From: Halobacteriovorax sp.
Lineage (GTDB): Bacteria > Bdellovibrionota > Bacteriovoracia > Bacteriovoracales > Bacteriovoracaceae
Direction: 5' to 3'
Length of the DNA: 7,577 bases
Assembly: GCA_002686115.1 (NCBI GenBank)
Contig: NZAF01000003.1
Location: 1-7,577 of the forward strand
The translations under genes were made by a program, and so were the position numbers. The notes below the pieces were generated by a model. That model worked only from the letters and a program-made list of their open reading frames with translations, did no database searches and had not been told where the DNA came from. Within the stretch, counting starts at the first letter, position 1; each line of letters begins with the position of its first letter. Of the stretch, positions 1 to 5,279 are shown piece by piece.

Positions 1-38
1 TGATCTGTCCCCCATAATTTAGACAAAATAAAAAGTGC
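1..38 (+). repeat. Left terminal inverted repeat (IRL)
   Basis: The 38 bases match the reverse complement of 1332-1369 at 32 positions, with mismatches at repeat positions 13, 15, 18, 19, 26 and 28. The outer 12 bases (TGATCTGTCCCC) and the inner 10 bases (TAAAAAGTGC) are identical. This two-block pattern fits separate cleavage and transposase-binding sections of an IS3-family end. Confidence 0.93.
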
Positions 39-44
39 TATAAT
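18..44 (+). promoter_or_regulatory. Extended -10 promoter of the transposase genes
   Basis: A perfect extended -10, TGCTATAAT, lies at 36-44 (TATAAT at 39-44). The best -35 candidate is TTTAGA at 18-23 with a short 15-nt spacer; TAGACA at 20-25 would leave only 13 nt, so the extended -10 probably carries most of the activity. Transcription would start near base 51, giving a leader of about 11 nt that begins at the ribosome binding site of orfA. The promoter overlaps IRL, so transposase bound to its end would be expected to repress it, as is known for this family. Confidence 0.65.
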
Positions 45-61
45 TATGAAAAGGACAGATC

Positions 62-448
62 ATGGAAAACCTGACAAAAAAACATTTAGATTTTTTAAAA
101 AATAATAAATCAGTTGAAAGGATCACCTCTAAGCAGGTGATCTTTTCATTTGAGTTCAAACTTAAGGCCGTTAAAAATTATTTAAATGGAATATCTTCGA
201 TCAACACGTTCAAAGATGAAAATCTCGACTTTCTTCCTCGAAAAATGATCACGAACTCAGTTCTTCGGTGGAAAGATAAATATAATAGCGAAGGTGAAAA
301 AGGTCTCGTTGAGTCTAAAAAAGGTCGACAACCAATTCACAAAAAAGACAGCTCAGCTCTCAGCTATGAAGAGCTTTTAGCAAAGGTTGAATACCTAGAA
401 CAGGAAAACGACTTTTTAAAAAAGCTGAAGGCCTTGAGAAAAAAGTAA
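62..448 (+). CDS. IS3-family transposase OrfA (DNA-binding subunit)
   Basis: 128 residues, starting at an ATG with AAGGA six bases upstream. Residues about 30-82 form the IS3-type helix-turn-helix (FSFEFKLKAVKNYLNG, then VLRWKDKYNSEGEKGL). Residues about 100-122 form a short leucine zipper with leucines at 105, 112 and 119, ending LKKLKALRKK. In this family OrfA binds the terminal repeats, regulates transposition, and forms the N-terminal half of the OrfAB transposase. The zero-frame stop TAA (446-448) directly follows the slippery heptamer, so most ribosomes make OrfA alone and a fraction shift to make OrfAB. The helix-turn-helix carries a somewhat unusual middle section (SINTFKDENLDFLPRK) compared with commoner relatives. 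A strong RNA hairpin lies within codons 18-29. Confidence 0.92.
   Translation: MENLTKKHLDFLKNNKSVERITSKQVIFSFEFKLKAVKNYLNGISSINTFKDENLDFLPRKMITNSVLRWKDKYNSEGEKGLVESKKGRQPIHKKDSSALSYEELLAKVEYLEQENDFLKKLKALRKK
115..148 (+). promoter_or_regulatory. Strong hairpin inside orfA, possible attenuator
   Basis: TGAAAGGATCACCT (115-128) pairs with AGGTGATCTTTTCA (135-148) to give 14 base pairs with a single G-U, around a 6-nt loop CTAAGC. If only the inner 8-9 pairs form, the hairpin is followed by a U-rich stretch (UUUUCAUUU), which resembles a weak intrinsic terminator. It could lower transcription past the first 30 codons or slow ribosomes. The pairing is certain; the role is inferred. Confidence 0.45.
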
Positions 449-476
449 GTCACAGATACGAACTTATTCTCAAGGC
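427..476 (+). promoter_or_regulatory. Programmed -1 frameshift signal (A_AAA_AAG) with SD-like element and hairpin
   Basis: The slippery heptamer A_AAA_AAG occupies 439-445 in the orfA frame, with the orfA TAA next at 446-448. After a -1 slip, translation continues with GTA at 445, the open orfB frame. A Shine-Dalgarno-like GAAGG at 427-431 lies 7 nt upstream, the usual type of stimulator in bacterial -1 frameshifting. GCCTTGAG (431-438) is the exact complement of CTCAAGGC (469-476). Nested inside, 444-450 pairs with 462-468 (one G-U), leaving 439-443 of the slippery run as a bulge. The heptamer and frame relation are clear; the effect of the hairpin is inferred. Confidence 0.88.
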
Positions 477-1323
477 ATATAACTATTCTAGAAATAAAAT
501 AACAATCACTGATCTTTGTAATGCTGCCAGAGTATCTCGAAGTGGCTTTTATAGCTGGTTAACAAGAGACTCATCGCAAGACAAAAAAGATATAGAGTCC
601 TACAAGCTAATAAACAAACACTTTGAAAAATTGAATAAAAAAGCAGGGGCAAGAACTCTAAAGATGCATATTGATAGAGAAAATAAGGACAAAATAAATC
701 TCAAACGAATTTCCAGAATAAAGCGGAAGTTCGGAATGATTACAAAAATTAGAAAGAAAACAAAACTACGAACAGGCATGAAAGAAATGTTAGAGAGTAA
801 TGTTTGTAAGAACATTCTCAATCAATCTTTTAAAACGAGTAAGCCACGACAGGTCTTCTCGACAGACGTAACTTATTTAACTAATAGCAAAGGTCAAAGA
901 GCTTATTTATCTGGAGTAAAAGATCTTTGTACGAGAGAGATAGTTGGCTTTGAGGTATCTCGAAATAATGACATTGATCTAGTAATAGGTTCCTTAAGAA
1001 ATATAACCGATTTAAAATCAGAATCAGAGGAAATAATTATCCATTCAGATCAAGGTCATCAGTATATAAGTCATGTGTATCAAAATTACTTGAGGTCTAA
1101 AAAAGTGACACAATCCATGTCTAGAAGAGGAAATTGTTATGACAATGCACCAATAGAAAGCTTTTTTGGACATATGAAAGATGAATGTGATTATAAAGAT
1201 TGGACGAATATTAATGAATTAAATAGAAAAATAAGAAGTTATATGAGCTTTTATAATGAAAAAAGACCACAATGGTCTCTAAAAAGAAAAACTCCGGTTG
1301 AATACCGGAGTTTTTTAAGTTAA
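445..1323 (+). CDS. IS3-family transposase OrfB (DDE catalytic domain), made as OrfAB by -1 frameshift
   Basis: This is the -1 frame of orfA, open without interruption from 391 to the stop at 1321-1323. Counted from the first shifted codon (445) it has 292 residues, so the OrfAB fusion would have 420. Residues 1-60 hold an HTH-like section (ITDLCNAARVSRSGFYSWL), followed by a HTH_21-type segment (KAGARTLKMHI). The integrase core (rve) carries the triad D141 in STDVTY (codon at 865), D202 in HSDQG (1048) and E238 in CYDNAPIESFF (1156), giving DD(35)E. The C terminus has the conserved YNEKRPQWSL and TPVEYR motifs. There is no ATG between 445 and 664 and no good ribosome site, so a stand-alone OrfB from the TTG at 631 would lack the HTH part and is unlikely. 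An intrinsic terminator overlaps the final codons. Confidence 0.93.
   Translation, partial: VSHRYELILKAYNYSRNKITITDLCNAARVSRSGFYSWLTRDSSQDKKDIESYKLINKHFEKLNKKAGARTLKMHIDRENKDKINLKRISRIKRKFGMITKIRKKTKLRTGMKEMLESNVCKNILNQSFKTSKPRQVFSTDVTYLTNSKGQRAYLSGVKDLCTREIVGFEVSRNNDIDLVIGSLRNITDLKSESEEIIIHSDQGHQYISHVYQNYLRSKKVTQSMSRRGNCYDNAPIESFFGHMKDECDYKDWTNINELNRKIRSYMSFYNEKRPQWSLKRKTPVEYRSFLS
1287..1316 (+). terminator. Intrinsic terminator inside the 3' end of orfB, probably bidirectional
   Basis: ACTCCGGT (1291-1298), loop TGAAT, ACCGGAGT (1304-1311), followed by six T (1311-1316). Four A upstream (1287-1290) extend the stem by pairing with 1312-1315. The hairpin encodes the conserved TPVEYR motif of the transposase. 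Read on the - strand the T run is TTTTTCTTTTT, so it should also stop transcripts coming from lon. Confidence 0.85.
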
Positions 1324-1331
1324 ATCTTTAG

Positions 1332-1369
1332 GCACTTTTTAATCTGTCTATTTTTTAGGGGACAGATCA
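1332..1369 (-). repeat. Right terminal inverted repeat (IRR)
   Basis: Reverse complement of IRL with 32 of 38 bases identical, ending in the CA dinucleotide at 1368-1369. It begins 8 bases after the orfB stop codon. It lacks the TATAAT that follows IRL, so no equivalent inward promoter is seen at this end. Confidence 0.93.
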
Positions 1370-1404
1370 ATCAGGCCCTTTTCTTTTTCTTATAATTTGA
1401 TCAA

Positions 1405-3900
1405 CTAGCGTTTTTTTCTAGGCATTGCAATTTTTAAGACCTGCTCAAATTCTGCAACTGGAAAAAATTTCATTCCTCTCTTATGTCTATCAGGAACTTC
1501 TTTAAGATCTTTTTCATTATCTATTGGAAGGATGACATTATTTATACCAGCACGTTTTGCAGCAAGAACTTTCTCTTTAATTCCACCAACTGGAAGAACC
1601 TTTCCAGTCAGAGATAACTCTCCAGTCATTGCAAGATTACTCTTAATCTTAATTCCATGTGCTAAAGAATAGAGTGCTAATGCCATTGTAATACCTGCAC
1701 TAGGCCCATCCTTAGGTGTTGCTCCTGCTGGTAAATGTAAATGAACTTCATGCTCCGATAAGAAGTCTATAGGTTCACCAGATTCTTCCATATCCTTAAG
1801 CTTTTCTCTTAATTGTGGACTAAGTTTCTTTTTCTTAGCTTCTTTCAGCATTTCTTCCTGAAGAATTTGTTTAACAAAACTATAGGCGATATTTGCTGAT
1901 TCACTCATGACATCACCGATTTGTCCCGTTAACTTAAATCCCTTTCCTTGCAGTCTCATTGTTTCGATATAGAGAATTTCTCCCCCATATGATGTCCACG
2001 CAAGACCAGTTGTCATACCAGGAACAAGCTCCTTAAGAGTTTTCTCACTTTGAAATCTTGGGATACCAAGAATAGATTCAAGGTCAGTAACCTTGGGTGC
2101 AAACTGCTTTCTTCTCTTTGCCGTTACTTTTTCAAGAGCAGCTTTACGACATATTTTAGCAACCATTTGCTCCATGATTCTTACACCAGGCTCTCTAGCA
2201 TAATCTTCAATCATTTTCTTTAAGACTGCTTTTGACAGAGAGATATCTTTTTTCTCAAGTCCGTGTTTCTTAATCTGCTTAGGAATCACCCACTTACTTG
2301 CGATCGAAACTTTTTCTTCCATCGTATAACCACTGAGCTCGATAACTTCCATTCTATCTAGAAGTGGCTCAGGGATATCATTGATATAATTTGCAGTAGC
2401 GATAAAGAGTACTTTTGATAAATCAAAAGGTACATCCAAGTAATGATCAATGAAGTTGTGGTTTTGCTCAGGGTCTAGAACTTCAAGTAATGCTGAAGCC
2501 GGATCACCTTGATAAGATTGTCCAAGCTTATCTATTTCATCAAGCATAATTACAGGGTTATTTACTTCAACTCTCTTAAGTGCCTGAACAATTCGACCGG
2601 GCATTGCTCCAACATAAGTTCTTCTATGTCCTTTAATTTCTGCTTCATCTCTCATACCACCAAGAGAGAAACGATAAAACTTTCTTCCTAAAGACTCTGC
2701 AATACTTTTTCCCATCGATGTTTTACCAACACCAGGAGGCCCGGCAAGACAAAGGATTGTACCGTCATACTTTGGTTTAAGTTTTCTTACGGCCAAGAAT
2801 TCCATAATTCTTTCCTTAGCCTTCTCAAGACCATAATGATCCTTTTCAAGAATCTTACTGGCCTTTACCATATCAACCATATCTGCCGTTGAGTCTGACC
2901 ATGGTAGGTCGACGATCCAATTTAAGTACGTACGAGTAATATTATACTCTGGTGATGAATCAGGGATAACTTCTAGACGCTCAAGTTCTTCATTAACTGA
3001 CTTTAAAACATCTTCAGGAAGTTTCGCTTCTAAAAGCTTTTCTTTGATCTTATTGATGTCACGAGACTTCTCATCATCATCCATTCCAAGTTCAGCTCTA
3101 ATAACTTTAAGCTGCTCTCTTAAGAAATACTCTCTCTGGTACTTATTAACTTTATCATTCACTTCATCAGAAATTTTCTTTTGAATATCTGCGACATCTT
3201 TTTCTCTTCTCAAGTAAACAAGAAGCTTACCAAATCTCTTCTTAACCATAAGAGTTTCAAGAAAATCTTGCGCCTCTGGAATATCTAATGAAAGGGCGAA
3301 TGCGACGAGGTCAGCCAAGGCACCAGGAGAAGGAGAATTCATCATCGCTAATTTCATCTCTTCATTAAAGTAAGTATTAACCTCACTTAACTTTTTTACC
3401 TGATTAATAATTGATCTTGTATAAGCATCAAGTTCCTCATCTTCTTCAATGATATCGTCAAAGACTTCGTACTTAACTTTTATAAGTGGCGACTCTTCAA
3501 TATATTGAGAAACTCTATATCTCTTAATACCATGTACTAAAATATTAACAGAGCCATCTGGCAATTTAAGCCTTTTTACAACCTTACAAAGAACACCAAC
3601 TTTATAAATGTCACCAGTTTTAATCTCTCTATTTTCAAGATCAATTTGCTCGTCTGGATCAATTTCTCCATCTTCATTTTTAAGATCATTCTTCACGAGG
3701 TTAAGAGCTAGATAACCACTCTTAATGAGACTCTCATCAAGATCTGGTGTGAATTTATCCTCTGTAAGAATAATAGGTGCAATCATTCCCGGAAAAATCG
3801 GGCTATTCATAATTGGTATTACAACCACTTCGTTAGGTAATTGAGCATCATCTACAGCATCAGTAACTTGAACACTGTATTCTCCTGCCATTTCATTCAT
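1405..3900 (-). CDS. lon: ATP-dependent protease Lon (LonA type)
   Basis: 831 residues, somewhat longer than E. coli Lon (784). Lon is a cytoplasmic hexameric AAA+ protease that degrades misfolded and selected regulatory proteins. Residues about 20-225 form the N-terminal LON substrate-binding domain, which includes an acidic stretch at about 71-92. A helical, partly coiled-coil section at 226-330 follows. The AAA+ module has Walker A GPPGVGKT (387-394), Walker B IMLDEID (451-457), sensor-1 N504 and an Arg finger at R516. The protease domain has the catalytic dyad S734 in DGPSAG and K777 in GGIKEK, spaced 43 residues apart as in E. coli (S679/K722). All key residues are present. The ATG at 3900 has AAGGA (3908-3912) 7 nt upstream; this site overlaps the stop of the AMIN-like gene, so translation is probably coupled. 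M4 is a less well placed alternative start. The gene ends 35 nt from the insertion sequence. Confidence 0.98.
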   Translation of the reverse strand: MNEMAGEYSVQVTDAVDDAQLPNEVVVIPIMNSPIFPGMIAPIILTEDKFTPDLDESLIKSGYLALNLVKNDLKNEDGEIDPDEQIDLENREIKTGDIYKVGVLCKVVKRLKLPDGSVNILVHGIKRYRVSQYIEESPLIKVKYEVFDDIIEEDEELDAYTRSIINQVKKLSEVNTYFNEEMKLAMMNSPSPGALADLVAFALSLDIPEAQDFLETLMVKKRFGKLLVYLRREKDVADIQKKISDEVNDKVNKYQREYFLREQLKVIRAELGMDDDEKSRDINKIKEKLLEAKLPEDVLKSVNEELERLEVIPDSSPEYNITRTYLNWIVDLPWSDSTADMVDMVKASKILEKDHYGLEKAKERIMEFLAVRKLKPKYDGTILCLAGPPGVGKTSMGKSIAESLGRKFYRFSLGGMRDEAEIKGHRRTYVGAMPGRIVQALKRVEVNNPVIMLDEIDKLGQSYQGDPASALLEVLDPEQNHNFIDHYLDVPFDLSKVLFIATANYINDIPEPLLDRMEVIELSGYTMEEKVSIASKWVIPKQIKKHGLEKKDISLSKAVLKKMIEDYAREPGVRIMEQMVAKICRKAALEKVTAKRRKQFAPKVTDLESILGIPRFQSEKTLKELVPGMTTGLAWTSYGGEILYIETMRLQGKGFKLTGQIGDVMSESANIAYSFVKQILQEEMLKEAKKKKLSPQLREKLKDMEESGEPIDFLSEHEVHLHLPAGATPKDGPSAGITMALALYSLAHGIKIKSNLAMTGELSLTGKVLPVGGIKEKVLAAKRAGINNVILPIDNEKDLKEVPDRHKRGMKFFPVAEFEQVLKIAMPRKKR

Positions 3901-3912
3901 TTTGTGATCCTT

Positions 3913-4398
3913 TTAACCCTTAATATCGATAACTAGTCGACCAGGCTTATCTAAATAAAACACATCAATAGAAGACTCATTTTTCAGACGAATCTCTGTC
4001 GATAATGAGTCATCTCCAACTGGATAAAAATCGATCTTATCAACAAACTTTGAATTTCCAAATGAACCAATTGAACTTCCTAGTTTTGCATCAAAGAAGT
4101 CGATGTAAATTTTTTTCATATCATCAGAAAAATAACCATAAACTTTTGGGGCTTTTGAAGCTGAAAAGTCAAAAACAATTCTTTCGTATCCTCTTGCTGC
4201 AACAAAGCTGTGTCTTACGGCCTTTAATGTAGATTCAATTTTACTTGAAGTGCTATAAAAAATACCTTTTTTAAAATATACAGACCTTTTCTTTCCTACG
4301 ACTTTTCTTATTCTCTCTGACATTAGATCTTGTGAAAAAGTAGAGGACGCTGTTATGGCAAAAACACAAAAGATCAAAAGCTTGAGTTGATTTATCAT
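3913..4398 (-). CDS. Small periplasmic protein with AMIN-like domain
   Basis: 161 residues. Residues 1-22 are a Sec signal peptide (basic start, hydrophobic LLIFCVFAI, likely cleavage after TFS, before QD). Residues about 65-160 have the strand pattern of an AMIN domain: GYERIVFDFS, KIYIDFFDA, a middle VDKIDFYPV, EIRLKN, and the closing YLDKPGRLVIDIKG, close to the family's typical NPxRLVIDI ending. AMIN domains, known from cell-wall amidases and PilQ secretins, target proteins to septal peptidoglycan or the envelope. Here nothing but the domain is present, so it may be an adaptor rather than an enzyme. The ATG at 4398 is chosen because AAGGA (4407-4411) lies 8 nt upstream. The gene ends 12 nt before lon. 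The domain call rests on pattern recognition only. Confidence 0.8.
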   Translation of the reverse strand: MINQLKLLIFCVFAITASSTFSQDLMSERIRKVVGKKRSVYFKKGIFYSTSSKIESTLKAVRHSFVAARGYERIVFDFSASKAPKVYGYFSDDMKKIYIDFFDAKLGSSIGSFGNSKFVDKIDFYPVGDDSLSTEIRLKNESSIDVFYLDKPGRLVIDIKG

Positions 4399-4544
4399 TT
4401 ATCATTTCCTTCCATGGTTTATAACCTTAATATTATTACAAAAAATATCAAGAATATAAGGATAATTCTAATAAACCTAACTCTGTTTATCCAGAAGAAA
4501 CTGGATAAAGAAGCATAACTTCTAGCTCACAATTTTAAACTTTT
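4399..4544 (-). other. 146-nt AT-rich gap with a perfect 9-bp hairpin
   Basis: TTTATCCAG (4486-4494) and CTGGATAAA (4501-4509) form a perfect 9-bp stem around a 6-nt loop. On the - strand, the transcribed one, no T run follows directly, so it is not a typical terminator; it could be an RNA-processing or mRNA-stabilising stem. The remaining AT-rich sequence toward the AMIN-like gene (4399-4480) could hold a promoter, but no -35/-10 pair with good spacing was found. Whether the AMIN-like gene and lon form a transcript separate from the genes upstream is undecided. Confidence 0.5.
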
Positions 4545-5231
4545 TTAAGACTTTCTAGAACGAATATGAAAAGCACCGATTGCCCCTATGGCAAGGACGT
4601 ACCAAAGAATATGTATATTAGATGAGTTTGAAGCCTTTTCTTGATCTGAAATAGAAGCCGGGCTTCTATTGCCTCCACTCGTGCGGCTTTTGAAGATATA
4701 CTTGTCGCTTTGAATTTCTTGAAGATAAGAACCATATGCAATCTTCACCCACACATCAAACTGATCAACTTTAGTTACACCAATATCTGAGTCATTAGGA
4801 AACGCTTGTGACACAACAAACTTTTCAGCTCCTTTACGTTCAACAGCGTACACGCCGAGCATCCCCTCTGCGACCTTAAAACCATTTGCGTCATCTTTAA
4901 CAATCACGACATAATCTTTACCCACAGAAAAAGTAGGGGCGATATTGTTTTGGAACTTCACTCCATTCCACACACCACCGTCGTAGTAGACCTTAAAGAG
5001 CTTTCTATTAATAACTGAGCGCTCTTCAATACCTACAACTTTTTTGATTTTAAAACTGGCTTCTGTGATGACCGCACCATCTTTTGTTTTCTTTATGTTA
5101 TTTCCTAAGAAAGTTCCAAAAATAACCCCACTTGCTCTCTTTAACTGACGGTCAAATGTGATTGGCTTTAAAGTAGAGCCAAGTATTTGAAATGATATAA
5201 AAATATTTAAGAGTATGACCAAGTGTTTCAC
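4545..5231 (-). CDS. Secreted or membrane-anchored protein of unknown function, C-terminal TM anchor
   Basis: 228 residues. Residues 1-19 look like a Sec signal peptide (MKHLVILLNIFISFQILGS). Residues about 28-130 are rich in beta-strand patterns (ASGVIFGTFLG, AVITEASFKIKKVVGI, LFKVYYDGGVWNGVKF, FSVGKDYVVIVKD, GMLGVYAV). They resemble the beta-rich domain of secreted bacterial proteins in which a 'GxVxx' strand precedes a 'TxxxxxVxEVLKG' strand and a 'GG..G' turn; this is a visual impression, not a family assignment. Residues 181-205 are a Ser/Asn/Gly-rich linker, 206-222 a hydrophobic helix (IHILWYVLAIGAIGAF) and 223-228 a basic tail (HIRSRKS), which together look like a C-terminal anchor or sorting signal. 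The start is GTG; a TGA lies in frame directly before it, so no earlier start is possible. The strong SD-like AAGGGTGAG is 14 nt away, unusually far; AAAGA nearer the start is weak. It follows the UvrA-like gene by 48 nt. Confidence 0.8.
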   Translation of the reverse strand: MKHLVILLNIFISFQILGSTLKPITFDRQLKRASGVIFGTFLGNNIKKTKDGAVITEASFKIKKVVGIEERSVINRKLFKVYYDGGVWNGVKFQNNIAPTFSVGKDYVVIVKDDANGFKVAEGMLGVYAVERKGAEKFVVSQAFPNDSDIGVTKVDQFDVWVKIAYGSYLQEIQSDKYIFKSRTSGGNRSPASISDQEKASNSSNIHILWYVLAIGAIGAFHIRSRKS

Positions 5232-5279
5232 TCAGTCTTTATCGGCTCACCCTTCAAATAACTTTAGTATTTAAGTCAA

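Larger units (their letters stand above)
1..62 (+). promoter_or_regulatory. Inverted repeat able to mask the orfA ribosome binding site in read-through RNA
   Basis: TGATCTGTCC at 1-10 is the exact reverse complement of GGACAGATCA at 53-62. The 3' arm contains part of the Shine-Dalgarno sequence AAGGA (51-55) and the A of the orfA ATG (62). RNA that enters from outside the element could pair these arms and hide the start site. RNA from the internal promoter starts near 51, lacks the left arm and stays translatable. The repeat is seen directly; the regulatory role is inferred from the same arrangement in other insertion sequences. Confidence 0.6.
1..1369 (+). mobile_element. Complete IS3-family insertion sequence (probably IS150-like)
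   Basis: A 1369-bp element bounded by 38-bp imperfect inverted repeats that start TG and end CA, as in the IS3 family. It contains orfA, a -1 frameshift signal and orfB with an intact DD(35)E triad, with no internal stop or frameshift damage, so it looks transposition-competent. The family moves by copy-out/paste-in through a circular intermediate and leaves 3-5 bp target duplications. The right flank begins ATCAG; the left flank is outside the window, so the duplication cannot be verified. The left end (TGATCTGTCCCCC, then TAATTTAGACA) resembles the ends of IS3 itself, while the orfA tail (LKKLKALRKK) is more like the IS150 group. Family is certain; the group is inferred. It lies 35 bp past the lon stop codon, convergent with lon. 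Confidence 0.95.

Noticed and set aside
600..821. Open frame on the - strand inside the transposase gene, and similar short frames opposite lon, the AMIN-like gene and the UvrA-like gene (2509-2691, 4005-4232, 5701-5925, 6695-6910)
   Set aside because: They lie wholly antisense to well-supported genes, have no family resemblance and no convincing ribosome sites.
631..1323. OrfB as an independent 230-residue protein starting at TTG 631
   Set aside because: The frame is open upstream to 391, the residues encoded from 445 match the OrfB N terminus (HTH part), and a canonical slippery site links it to orfA. TTG 631 has no good ribosome site.
1..1369. Junction promoter formed when the two IS ends abut in a circle
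   Set aside because: GGGACA in IRR and CATAAT in IRL would be about 20 bp apart and neither is a good match, so no claim is made.
1408..1416. T run next to CTAG repeats at the lon 3' end as a terminator
   Set aside because: On the lon strand it is an A run and codes for the final RKKR residues. It lacks a stem with a following T run.
4403..4405. Upstream ATG in the 7-bp tandem repeat (ATGATAA twice) before the AMIN-like gene
   Set aside because: It is out of frame with the AMIN-like protein and only one base from the Shine-Dalgarno sequence. The ATG at 4396-4398 has the right 8-nt spacing.
5232..5279. Promoter for the unknown secreted gene (TTGACT at the start of the gap, - strand)
   Set aside because: No -10-like hexamer occurs at 15-19 bp from it. 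The gap is short and fits read-through from the UvrA-like gene.
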